Positions 1 through 6,822 of a stretch of 7,415 bases of DNA are shown here, in pieces. Made by a program: the position numbers and the translations under genes. The notes beneath the pieces were generated by a model. The model made no database searches. It was not told the DNA's origin and saw only the letters and a program-made list of their open reading frames with translations. The stretch spans positions 1 through 7,415 of the forward strand of contig JAQCDT010000059.1 in NCBI GenBank assembly GCA_027620575.1. Direction: 5' to 3'. The number at the start of each line of letters is the position of its first letter. The stretch's first letter is position 1. The stretch comes from Verrucomicrobiota bacterium (GTDB lineage: Bacteria > Verrucomicrobiota > Verrucomicrobiia > Opitutales > Coraliomargaritaceae).

Positions 1-1
1 G

Positions 2-121
2 TATGTTTCAACTAGAGCCAAGTGGGGTAAGTCCGAAGAAGAAAGTAAAAAATTCTTCAAATACCACGATAAAAACAAAGACGGAAATATTACATTAGAA
101 GAGTTTCTAGCTTCTAAGTAA
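2..121 (+). CDS. C-terminal end of an EF-hand protein (5' end outside window)
   Basis: The reading frame is open from the window edge to a TAA at 119-121 and gives 39 visible residues. Residues 23-34 (DKNKDGNITLEE) form a textbook 12-residue EF-hand calcium loop: Asp1, Asn3, Asp5, Gly6, Ile8, Thr9 and Glu12, followed by the usual hydrophobic Phe. The preceding lysine/glutamate-rich stretch (KSEEESKKFFKYH) fits the entering helix. The protein ends only five residues after the loop, so this EF-hand is a C-terminal element. It could belong to a small stand-alone EF-hand protein or be the tail of a larger secreted enzyme; EF-hand tails occur in proteins of Planctomycetes and Verrucomicrobia. The parent protein cannot be identified from what is visible. 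A strong terminator follows directly, so this is the last gene of its transcript and is separate from the receptor gene downstream. Confidence 0.85.
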   Translation, partial: YVSTRAKWGKSEEESKKFFKYHDKNKDGNITLEEFLASK

Positions 122-147
122 TAGTTGTTTTAAAGCTTCTTTAATAT

Positions 148-187
148 ATAGCTCAATAGGTGATTCGCACTTATTGAGCTATTTTTT
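148..187 (+). terminator. Rho-independent terminator of the EF-hand gene
   Basis: Positions 148-162 pair with 168-182 over 15 base pairs. There is a single G-U wobble (G159 with T171) and a five-base loop (ATTCG, 163-167). A run of six T (182-187) follows at once. It starts 26 bases after the stop codon of the EF-hand gene. Read on the minus strand, the hairpin is preceded by A's and has no T tract after it, so it should terminate only plus-strand transcription. Confidence 0.93.
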
Positions 188-240
188 CATAGTTTATGAC
201 CTAGTTTCATAATTTTCAATTACCTTATCATTTTGAACTG

Positions 241-269
241 TTGATAAATGGGTTGGAATGAGTTATGTT
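241..269 (+). promoter_or_regulatory. Weak candidate sigma-70-type promoter for the receptor gene
   Basis: TTGATA (241-246, five of six matches to TTGACA) is separated by 17 bases from TATGTT (264-269, four of six matches to TATAAT). Transcription would start near 276 and leave a leader of about 17 bases before the ATG at 293. A promoter is expected in this gap because a strong terminator closes the upstream gene. The region is AT-rich, however, and such matches arise easily by chance. An inverted repeat GATAAA (243-248) / TTTATC (268-273) overlaps it. Confidence 0.27.
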
Positions 270-292
270 TATCTTCTATCTACTAAAGTCCT

Positions 293-349
293 ATGCACAC
301 TTTACAATACCCCTTAGTCTTACTCATATTTTGTATTGCCAGTTTTGCT
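293..349 (+). other. Probable signal peptide of the receptor
   Basis: Residues 1-19 contain a hydrophobic core (LVLLIFCIASFA), and cleavage is plausible after SFA (Ala19), followed by an acidic mature N-terminus. The n-region (MHTLQYP) has no Lys or Arg, only His, which is atypical. The in-frame stop just upstream rules out a longer version. Cys14 is preceded by LIF and does not form a lipobox, so a lipoprotein is unlikely. Confidence 0.7.
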
Positions 350-3300
350 TCACTTTTCGGAAACGAAAATGGTGAAGATGAGTTTTATATATTACCTGAT
401 TTTGTTGTTACGGACGACGACGATAAAGGCTATTATTCTGCAAATACTTTAGCTGGAACTCGTACCAACGAATTAACAAAAAATATTCCCATGACAATTT
501 CTACTGTGAATGCGGAAATGATTGAGGATTTTAAAATGAAGACTTTGGAAGATCTCGGTAATTTTGTGCCCAGTATTGAAGCCGAAGGAAATGTATACAA
601 TAACCAAGAGATTCGTTTTAGAGGACTTTTAACCAGGAGTCAGTTATATGAATTTATGCCTCGGTATTCTCCTTTAGATTGGTATAACGTTGGGCGTTCG
701 GACATCATTCGAGGGGCGAATAGTTTGATCTACGGTCAAGCAGATCCGGGCGGTAAGGTGAATGTGATTTCTAAAACTGCTAATTTAAATAAAGATAAAG
801 GCAGTGCGGTTATTGAAATAGGTGATAAATCATGGCATAAATTTAGCTATGATTTAAATCAAGTATTAGGAGAAAATACAGCGGCTCGTTTTATGTTTGT
901 AGATAAGCATAGAGAATTTGACGCAAATTATAAGTACCAATCATTTACGGGTGGTACTTTAGAGTTTTTGCACGCTTTCAGTCCTAAAACACGCTTTCGA
1001 TTACACTTAGAAACTGGCAAAGCAGAACGCTCTTTAATTGGAGGAACGTTTAAAGTGGGTAACGGGCCTACTGGGCTTCCTAACGGCATTGTTGCTGACC
1101 CAAAACTTGCTGATTTAGTCAGCGATGAATTTTTACAAGAAATTGCTAACTATTCTTTAGTAAATTCTTTTGATGGAAATTACGATTCGATTTATCCCTA
1201 TTCTAACAGCGCAGTCGATCCAGATGGGAACTCTTATAATTATGGGTTTATTGATTTAAATTCAAATGGGTTGCTTGAGAAAAATTTCTCAGATATGAAT
1301 TTAAATAATACTTATGATCGAGAAGCTCCACTAATTTCTTGGGTTGATGGTAATAATGATGGAATAATCAATATTACTGAGCCTTTTGAGTATGAGGATG
1401 CAAATGAAAATGGTATTTGGGACGGCCTTCCTGAGCCATTTGCAACTATCAAAAATGGTCGATATGATATCGGTGAAGTCTATGAAAATCCTAAAAATGG
1501 AGTTTATGATGTTGGGGAAGTTTTTATTGATTCAGACGATGATGGTATCTATGACCCTGAAATTGATATCTGGTTAACTGCGCTAGATGGAACTGGGGAC
1601 TACCAAGAAGGTGCCACCTTTACCGATTCTGGTGATTACACTGCAGAAGAATATGGATGGACTGAAGGTGATAATATACAAACTATTTTTGATGAGGATG
1701 GGACGGCATTATTTAGCTATATAGATTCTGACAATAATGGTAGATTTGATTTTTTATACAATCCAGAGTCTCGACAATTTGTTACAGAGAGCACAGAAAG
1801 ATTTGCCTATATTGATAGTGATAATAACGGGCAATGGGATCCAACAGTTGAGCCTATCACATCATGGACAGATACAAACGGCGATGGTACGCTTAATGTT
1901 GATGAAGTTGATACTATTAGACCAACAAAAACAACTACAAGGAATCTAGGTGAAGGAGAAAGCATTCAAACTTGGGTCCCGATGGATGAACCTTATGATG
2001 ACATTAATAACAACGGGATTTATGATGATTCAGACTTCGCTTCAGGTGGATTAATGGTAAGGGCTACCAATCCTAATATTTGGGGCTTCTCCCCAGCTGG
2101 AGGTACTTTAGTTCCAGACTTCATTGATAGTAGAGAAGATATTCGAAATTTATTTAAGGGCATTGATTATTCAAATAGCGGTACGGGTTTCGGACCCGAT
2201 TCATATTCTAAAAAGCGATTCGACTATATATTAGCAGATTTCGATCATACCTTTAATGAAAATTTAAGCATGAAAGTTTCTTTTGCTTATGAAGATTTGA
2301 TCGACAAGCAGCTGTCTTCTGGTTGGTCAGCTAATCAAATAAATTTTTCATCTGGATATGGGGTAACGGTACGCTTCCCAACACTTAGGTCAATCAATGC
2401 ATTTTATGCCGATGATTCTAATAGTGGTTTAAGAACTCCTTTTGAAGCTGTGCTAGTTGATCTGACTAATGCAAATTATGCCCATCTTGCTTTAGAAAAT
2501 ATTGAAAATAACGGTCTTGAAGCAGTTAGAGATGATATGAAAACGGCTATGAATACTTGGGCAACTACCGAGTGGTCAGGGAGTTTTTCTTCACTTACAA
2601 CCGAAGCGATTACCAACGTAGATTCAGATGAAGACGGGGTTGCAACTAATGATGAAATCGTAGATTACTGGGTGGATAATTACCTGGATCTTTCTGAAGC
2701 AGATACTGAATTAGAAAAACTTTATGAATTAGCTAAATTTAGCGGCAGAGTTCAAAATTTTTTAAAGGAAAGTCATTCAAATTATAATCAGAATAATGGC
2801 TACAGTTACTTGTGGGGATTTTCAGGGATGGGAGATCCAATTTACAATGCGCTCACGGATTCTAATCTTGGTGCACCTCAAAATAATGCGAGTACTCAAA
2901 TTTTTGAATTAGATCGTTACGTTAATGTACCACAGTATAGAGAGCAAATCAGAGATTGGGATCAAGCTGAAAGCACATTTGACGCAAACAATTACCTGTC
3001 CATTGAACAAAAATTCGCTGATGATGAATCCTTATTGGCTTTTATGGGAATCGGTGATCCTGATAAAGTGTCTCAAGAGGGCGACGAATTTTTTATCGAC
3101 ATAGATAATTTTTCATTAGAAGAGGACGGTGAAAGACTTATTTATGATTCAATTCCGACTTGGTTACTTAAAGGTACTGGAGGTGTTGAAAGAGAAATGC
3201 GTGCTTTGCCTCAAGTTGAATTATATGATATTAATACAGCTGAAATAAACCCTACTTCGGGTGGTTATGATGGCCAATTAAATGTAAATAATGATACAGA

Positions 3301-5248
3301 AGTTGATTTGCAGAGAAGGGCCATGGCAAAAAGGATTTATGATTATTTAGTTGATGAAATTAATGATCCAAACAGCGACTCAGAGTTTTGGGACGGCACT
3401 AAAAAGATTTATGACTTTTTCAAATATGAATTGCATAATAACAATGATTATGGATGGATGTGGGAACAACACATTCAGCCTGGGCTTCTTTCAAAGCTAG
3501 ATGCTATTGTAGAAGATACTGAGTATTTGACCGATGAAAAAACTTTTGTGGATCTTAATGGCGATGGTGTTAAGGATGAAACATTACCTTCAGTCTTAAA
3601 AAGTTCTGGAGAGATACTGGAGCCATTTATCCGAAGAGAATGGAAAAAATCCAACAACAGAGATAGCAATAAATCTGCAAGGATAACTTTTAATTATGAC
3701 CTACCCAAAAATAAAATTGGGCTAATTCCTGGTGAGCAAAAATTCTTGCTAGGTATAGATCTTGATCGAAGAAATGCATCGAGAAGTGAAGAGCAGCTTG
3801 TAAGTCAGAATGTACGAACTTGGGGAGACTTAAATAACCTGTATTTAAGAACAGATATTTTTTCCGATTATGTTCCGTTATCGGATGTTATAAATCAGAC
3901 TGAAGGAGAAGCTGCTTTTTTTGATTATATTACTCAGGGACATCAATCCCTAGGAGCACCTAATTGGATTACAAATAATAAAATTCCTTACGGGGAAGAG
4001 AATCTAGCAAAATGGGCAAATGTTTATTTAGCGGATGCAGTCGTTAAGTCTAATGGTCTTTGGCTTGCTGCTTCAGGATCCTATAATAATGGAAAGCTTC
4101 GTACTTTATTTGGAATCAGACGCGATCACATTAAGACAGAAAGTGAATATTCAAGGTTTACGCTAAGAGCCGTTAAAGCTGGAGATACTGATTTTGGCGC
4201 AAATACAGAAATTAAAAGTCAAGATCTGGACGAAACAATTTATTGCCCATCAATAGGCGCGCTCTACTGGTTGACTCAAAATATTGCAATATTTGGAAAT
4301 TATTCAGAATCAGTGATTTCACCCAATGGGTTTCAATTCGATGTCTTTGGTGATATTACCCCTCCTGAGACAGGACAAGGTAAAGAAATAGGGTTCAAAG
4401 TAAGTAGTGCTGATAATGTAATCAATGGCCAATTGACTGTTTTCAGTATTGATAAGAAAAATGAGCAAAGACAGAATATAAGTTGGTCGATGTTAACCTC
4501 AATATATCCAGCAAAAGATGAATTGGGATTTGTAAGAACAGAACCTTATGAAAATGGATATCTACCAGAAGAAATATATGATTTTATACCATATGAAGAT
4601 AGACTGGGGAATAAAGTCCTAAATGATGAAACGGGCGCTCAAGAAGTCAGAGCTATTTTTAATCCTAAAGGGTATAGAGTTGCTGACGAAGAAGTAAGAA
4701 GTGAGGGATTGGAATTAGATTTGTATTATAATCCAAATAAAAATATCTCCGTTTTCTTTGGTTATGCATATTTAGAAACTACGGTTTTAGAATCGGCACT
4801 CGATACTCTTGAGGGGCTACCAACTGCAGGAACATCAGACCATAACCTAAATTTTACTTTCAAATATAGTATTAAGCAGGGAAAATTTAAAGGCTTTCAA
4901 TATGGATTTAATCAAAAATATCGTTCTGCTGCTTTGCTGAATCATTATTTTGCAGACTTAGATGGTGATGGTCAATCGGACTACTTCCCCGTAGAAGTTG
5001 AGAACAGACAAACAGGAGAGATGGTTTTAACTAATCCAAGATACAATACGCTTTGGTTGGAAGACCAACATACAACAGACGTCTTTTTAAAGTGGTCAGG
5101 AAAGATTAAAAAGCATCATCCATGGACTGTTCTTCAGTGTAATATAAATAATATCTTTAATAACAGAAACCTTATCAGTACAGGCTTGAATAACGCTCGT
5201 TATACTGAAGGTAGAAATATCGTACTCTCAGCAGGATTCTATTTCTAA
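293..5248 (+). CDS. Giant TonB-dependent outer-membrane receptor with calcium-loop insertions
   Basis: This 1651-residue protein is a TonB-dependent receptor, which imports large ligands across the outer membrane using energy from TonB-ExbB-ExbD. Residues 1-19 look like a signal peptide. Residues 35-57 (PDFVVT, then GYYSANTLAGTR) match a segment I know from verrucomicrobial receptors. The plug spans about 62-162, with IRFRG (107-111) and VGRSDIIRGANSLIYGQADPGG (from 133) as its hallmarks. Barrel strands are visible at about 170-245, 640-676 and 1128-1651, and the protein ends in FYF, the usual terminal aromatic of barrel proteins. Two insertions (about 256-640 and 690-1125) add roughly 820 residues; without them the size would be ordinary. 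The ATG is the first after an in-frame TAA at 284, so the start is well fixed although no Shine-Dalgarno sequence is visible. The ligand is unknown. The xyl genes next door hint at a pentose-containing glycan, but there is no SusD-like partner in the window. Confidence 0.9.
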   Translation: MHTLQYPLVLLIFCIASFASLFGNENGEDEFYILPDFVVTDDDDKGYYSANTLAGTRTNELTKNIPMTISTVNAEMIEDFKMKTLEDLGNFVPSIEAEGNVYNNQEIRFRGLLTRSQLYEFMPRYSPLDWYNVGRSDIIRGANSLIYGQADPGGKVNVISKTANLNKDKGSAVIEIGDKSWHKFSYDLNQVLGENTAARFMFVDKHREFDANYKYQSFTGGTLEFLHAFSPKTRFRLHLETGKAERSLIGGTFKVGNGPTGLPNGIVADPKLADLVSDEFLQEIANYSLVNSFDGNYDSIYPYSNSAVDPDGNSYNYGFIDLNSNGLLEKNFSDMNLNNTYDREAPLISWVDGNNDGIINITEPFEYEDANENGIWDGLPEPFATIKNGRYDIGEVYENPKNGVYDVGEVFIDSDDDGIYDPEIDIWLTALDGTGDYQEGATFTDSGDYTAEEYGWTEGDNIQTIFDEDGTALFSYIDSDNNGRFDFLYNPESRQFVTESTERFAYIDSDNNGQWDPTVEPITSWTDTNGDGTLNVDEVDTIRPTKTTTRNLGEGESIQTWVPMDEPYDDINNNGIYDDSDFASGGLMVRATNPNIWGFSPAGGTLVPDFIDSREDIRNLFKGIDYSNSGTGFGPDSYSKKRFDYILADFDHTFNENLSMKVSFAYEDLIDKQLSSGWSANQINFSSGYGVTVRFPTLRSINAFYADDSNSGLRTPFEAVLVDLTNANYAHLALENIENNGLEAVRDDMKTAMNTWATTEWSGSFSSLTTEAITNVDSDEDGVATNDEIVDYWVDNYLDLSEADTELEKLYELAKFSGRVQNFLKESHSNYNQNNGYSYLWGFSGMGDPIYNALTDSNLGAPQNNASTQIFELDRYVNVPQYREQIRDWDQAESTFDANNYLSIEQKFADDESLLAFMGIGDPDKVSQEGDEFFIDIDNFSLEEDGERLIYDSIPTWLLKGTGGVEREMRALPQVELYDINTAEINPTSGGYDGQLNVNNDTEVDLQRRAMAKRIYDYLVDEINDPNSDSEFWDGTKKIYDFFKYELHNNNDYGWMWEQHIQPGLLSKLDAIVEDTEYLTDEKTFVDLNGDGVKDETLPSVLKSSGEILEPFIRREWKKSNNRDSNKSARITFNYDLPKNKIGLIPGEQKFLLGIDLDRRNASRSEEQLVSQNVRTWGDLNNLYLRTDIFSDYVPLSDVINQTEGEAAFFDYITQGHQSLGAPNWITNNKIPYGEENLAKWANVYLADAVVKSNGLWLAASGSYNNGKLRTLFGIRRDHIKTESEYSRFTLRAVKAGDTDFGANTEIKSQDLDETIYCPSIGALYWLTQNIAIFGNYSESVISPNGFQFDVFGDITPPETGQGKEIGFKVSSADNVINGQLTVFSIDKKNEQRQNISWSMLTSIYPAKDELGFVRTEPYENGYLPEEIYDFIPYEDRLGNKVLNDETGAQEVRAIFNPKGYRVADEEVRSEGLELDLYYNPNKNISVFFGYAYLETTVLESALDTLEGLPTAGTSDHNLNFTFKYSIKQGKFKGFQYGFNQKYRSAALLNHYFADLDGDGQSDYFPVEVENRQTGEMVLTNPRYNTLWLEDQHTTDVFLKWSGKIKKHHPWTVLQCNINNIFNNRNLISTGLNNARYTEGRNIVLSAGFYF
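476..778 (+). other. TonB plug domain within the receptor
   Basis: Residues 62-162 carry the plug features in order: NIPMTISTVNAEMIEDF, then TLEDLGNFVPSIEAEG, then the RFRG element, and then VGRSDIIRGANSLIYGQADPGGKVNVISK in the position of the family consensus (I-x-V-x-(R/K)-G-P-x-(S/A)-x-x-Y-G). Spacing and order are normal, so the plug appears intact despite the enlarged barrel. Boundaries are approximate. Confidence 0.88.
1217..2035 (+). repeat. Array of D/N-G calcium-type loops in the first receptor insertion
   Basis: Residues 309-581 hold repeated loops of the form D-x-(D/N)-x-(D/N)-G-x-(aromatic)-D. The clearest have their Gly at 357, 374, 418, 483, 513, 532 and 575; weaker ones have it at 312, 326, 389, 403 and 470. 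Two fit the full 12-residue EF-hand loop with Glu at position 12: DGNNDGIINITE (352-363) and DTNGDGTLNVDE (527-538). From residue 369 to 421 four units follow with 14-15 residue spacing (Gly 374, 389, 403, 418) and GEV/EPF linkers. FSYIDSDNNGRFD (474-486) and FAYIDSDNNGQWD (504-516) are near copies, exactly 30 residues apart. Calcium binding is inferred from ligand geometry only. The insertion lies in a barrel loop and is probably extracellular, because periplasmic turns in this family are short. Confidence 0.8.
2621..2656 (+). other. EF-hand-like loop inside the second insertion
   Basis: Residues 777-788 read DSDEDGVATNDE, with Asp at 1, 3 and 5, Gly at 6, Thr at 9 and Glu at 12. This matches the EF-hand calcium loop except that position 8 is Ala rather than a branched hydrophobic residue. 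It lies about 200 residues beyond the main array. Confidence 0.7.
3551..3577 (+). other. DxNxDG calcium-type loop near the end of the second insertion
   Basis: Residues 1087-1095 read DLNGDGVKD, the same nine-residue pattern as the main array, with Asp/Asn at 1, 3, 5 and 9 and Gly at 6. It follows the hydrophobic residue pair FV and lies shortly before barrel strands resume at about 1128. Confidence 0.65.
4955..4981 (+). other. DxDxDG calcium-type loop in a late barrel loop
   Basis: Residues 1555-1563 read DLDGDGQSD, a strong match to the nine-residue pattern. It sits between predicted strands near the C-terminus (after QKYRSAALLNHYF and before the strand around 1585-1600). It is therefore likely in a surface loop far in sequence from the main array but possibly on the same outer face of the barrel. 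Confidence 0.65.
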
Positions 5249-5266
5249 CAGATTTCTTTACTAGGC

Positions 5267-6820
5267 TTAAAGAGTCAAAAGCATCGACTGAATCGTTTCA
5301 CTTGCTTTTTCGTATATCTCTTTATTTGCCTTATTGGGTTTAATCACTTCTGAGCCTATCGTACAAAAATGCTCTTCTAATGCTTCTAATGAGAAATCTA
5401 AGCTGTGCTGTGCCGCTCGGATGGCGCCTCCTAGTGCTACGGATCCACTCACTTCAAGTCTTTGTACTTCCGCTTGGAAAATATCCGCTAAAATTTGAAT
5501 GATTGCCGTATTTTTTGAAGCACCTCCTGTTACATATATAATTTCTGGAATCATTTGCATCCACTCTGTATGAATCTTCATATTCATAAACTGACCCTCA
5601 ATGCACGCCCGAATCGAAAGTTTAGGACTACGCCAATTTTCAAAATTACTGTTACCTTTGAGTAAAGGGTCATTACCTTGATAGAGCGGGCTAATTTCAT
5701 GACTGAAGAAAGGGAGCATGCAATTACCATTAGCTCCTGGAGGCGTTTCAGAAAGAGCATCGGTGAATTGATCCCAAGTGTACCCAAATTTGTCTTTGAC
5801 ATATTCACGAGCGAGCGAGCCATTTAAAAAACATTGAAGAGACATAGAGCCACCACTTGGATTACCAAAGACATGTCCATAACCATTTGGGTCAGAAACG
5901 GTACTTGGCATAGCTGCAAAAAATGTATCTGAAGTGCCTAAAGAAATAACGGTTTTACCAGGCGAGCTGGCAGCAGTTCCAACAAGACTACTTGGATTGT
6001 CACCCGAAAATACTACGATTGAAACTTCTTTTGCGAATCCATATTTTTCAATAAAATAGTCTGAAAGTTTTCCTACGATTGTGTCGCCTTGTACTATATT
6101 TGGAAGTTTGTCTTCTAAATTCGGAGCTGTTGCATGAATCAATTCCGTATCCCATGTATTGGTCTCTAAATTCATTAAATTCATCCCCGCACCATCTCCA
6201 GTGTCAATAGGGCAGTCTTGACCTGATAAAATTGAACAAATGAAAGAACTGACTAAATGAATTCTTGCGGTATTGGGATAAGCTTCGAGCGACGTTTTGT
6301 AGAAGCGACGAATTTGCGGTCCAGTGAATCGTTCAATCGCTACAGACCCAGACTTTTGGCAAATGATATTGTTACCACCTAAAGCTTGTGCAATTTCTTG
6401 GCACTCAAGCGTGGTTGATGTATCCATCCAGATAGGAGAGTGTGAGCGGCTTAAGCATGGCTGTATTTGCTTAGATAAGGGCTGATTAGGATCTAAATTA
6501 TTTATCGTGTTATGCCATTTAGAATTTAAATAAACGGATCCGTGTTGCTGACCAGCACCTGAGATCGCTTTCACTTTACTTAAATCACATAAACCCTTGA
6601 GTTCATCAAATAGTAAGTCAATTGCATCTAACCACATTAAAGGGTCGGAATAAACTTCATTTGAAGACTCGCCATAGAAGAATCCATTGGGTGAATTATA
6701 GTGCGGGAGACGTTCGCCAAAATTTATGGCACATTCGCATACGACACGATTGTCATCCAAATCGATAACAATTGCCGACATACTTTGAGTCGACCCATCA
6801 ATGCCTAGGGAATAAGCCAT
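5267..6820 (-). CDS. xylB: Xylulokinase (FGGY carbohydrate kinase)
   Basis: This cytoplasmic enzyme phosphorylates D-xylulose to D-xylulose 5-phosphate with ATP, feeding the pentose phosphate pathway. The 517 residues show the FGGY two-domain layout. Asp8 in LGIDGSTQS is in the N-terminal phosphate loop, and GAGQQHG (88-94) is the sugar-binding segment. FSGDNPSS contains the presumed catalytic base Asp274, SLGTSDT (293-299) is the second phosphate motif, and TGGASKN (431-437) with GSVALGGA (459-466) forms the adenosine site. The GAGQQHG, SPIWMDTSTT and ERFTGPQI segments resemble animal XYLB more than E. coli XylB as I remember them; 517 residues is also between the two lengths (484 in E. coli, 536 in human). 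The ATG lies 11 bp after the xylA stop, so the two are probably co-transcribed. No Shine-Dalgarno is visible in the AT-rich gap. The 3' end faces the receptor gene 18 bp away with no clear terminator. Confidence 0.93.
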   Translation of the reverse strand: MAYSLGIDGSTQSMSAIVIDLDDNRVVCECAINFGERLPHYNSPNGFFYGESSNEVYSDPLMWLDAIDLLFDELKGLCDLSKVKAISGAGQQHGSVYLNSKWHNTINNLDPNQPLSKQIQPCLSRSHSPIWMDTSTTLECQEIAQALGGNNIICQKSGSVAIERFTGPQIRRFYKTSLEAYPNTARIHLVSSFICSILSGQDCPIDTGDGAGMNLMNLETNTWDTELIHATAPNLEDKLPNIVQGDTIVGKLSDYFIEKYGFAKEVSIVVFSGDNPSSLVGTAASSPGKTVISLGTSDTFFAAMPSTVSDPNGYGHVFGNPSGGSMSLQCFLNGSLAREYVKDKFGYTWDQFTDALSETPPGANGNCMLPFFSHEISPLYQGNDPLLKGNSNFENWRSPKLSIRACIEGQFMNMKIHTEWMQMIPEIIYVTGGASKNTAIIQILADIFQAEVQRLEVSGSVALGGAIRAAQHSLDFSLEALEEHFCTIGSEVIKPNKANKEIYEKASETIQSMLLTL

Positions 6821-6822
6821 GT

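Larger units (their letters stand above)
2393..3667 (+). other. Second large receptor insertion, no recognised domain
   Basis: Residues about 701-1125 lie between strand-like segments (640-676 and 1128-1162) and do not look like barrel. They contain helix-like charged stretches (for example LSEADTELEKLYELAKFSGRVQNFL and QRRAMAKRIYDYLVDEI), many Trp/Tyr residues, and two calcium-type loops (777-788 and 1087-1095). A WGFS motif at 841-844 echoes WGFS at 597-600 near the end of the first insertion. I do not recognise a known fold. It is probably surface-exposed and could contact ligand or a partner protein, but this is inference. Confidence 0.5.

Noticed and set aside
188..292. Small RNA, riboswitch or tRNA in the gap before the receptor
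   Set aside because: No stable fold, cloverleaf or known riboswitch core could be found in this AT-rich 105-base stretch.
1386..1949. Short plus-strand open frames inside the receptor gene (1386-1577, 1737-1949)
   Set aside because: They overlap the calcium-loop repeat region in another frame. Their low-complexity Met/Ile/Leu-rich translations are a by-product of the GAT/AAT/GGT-rich repeats.
1217..2035. CRISPR or DNA-level tandem repeat in the GAT-rich region
   Set aside because: The periodicity is at the protein level with divergent codons; there are no identical DNA repeats or spacers.
3475..3669. Minus-strand open frame inside the receptor gene
   Set aside because: It is antisense to a clearly coding region, with no family resemblance or start context.
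5256..5272. Bidirectional terminator between the receptor and xylB
   Set aside because: Only five AT-rich pairs around a seven-base loop, with no T tract on either strand.
5584..5823. Second minus-strand open frame inside xylB
   Set aside because: It overlaps the conserved FGGY kinase frame completely and resembles nothing; it is a frame shadow.
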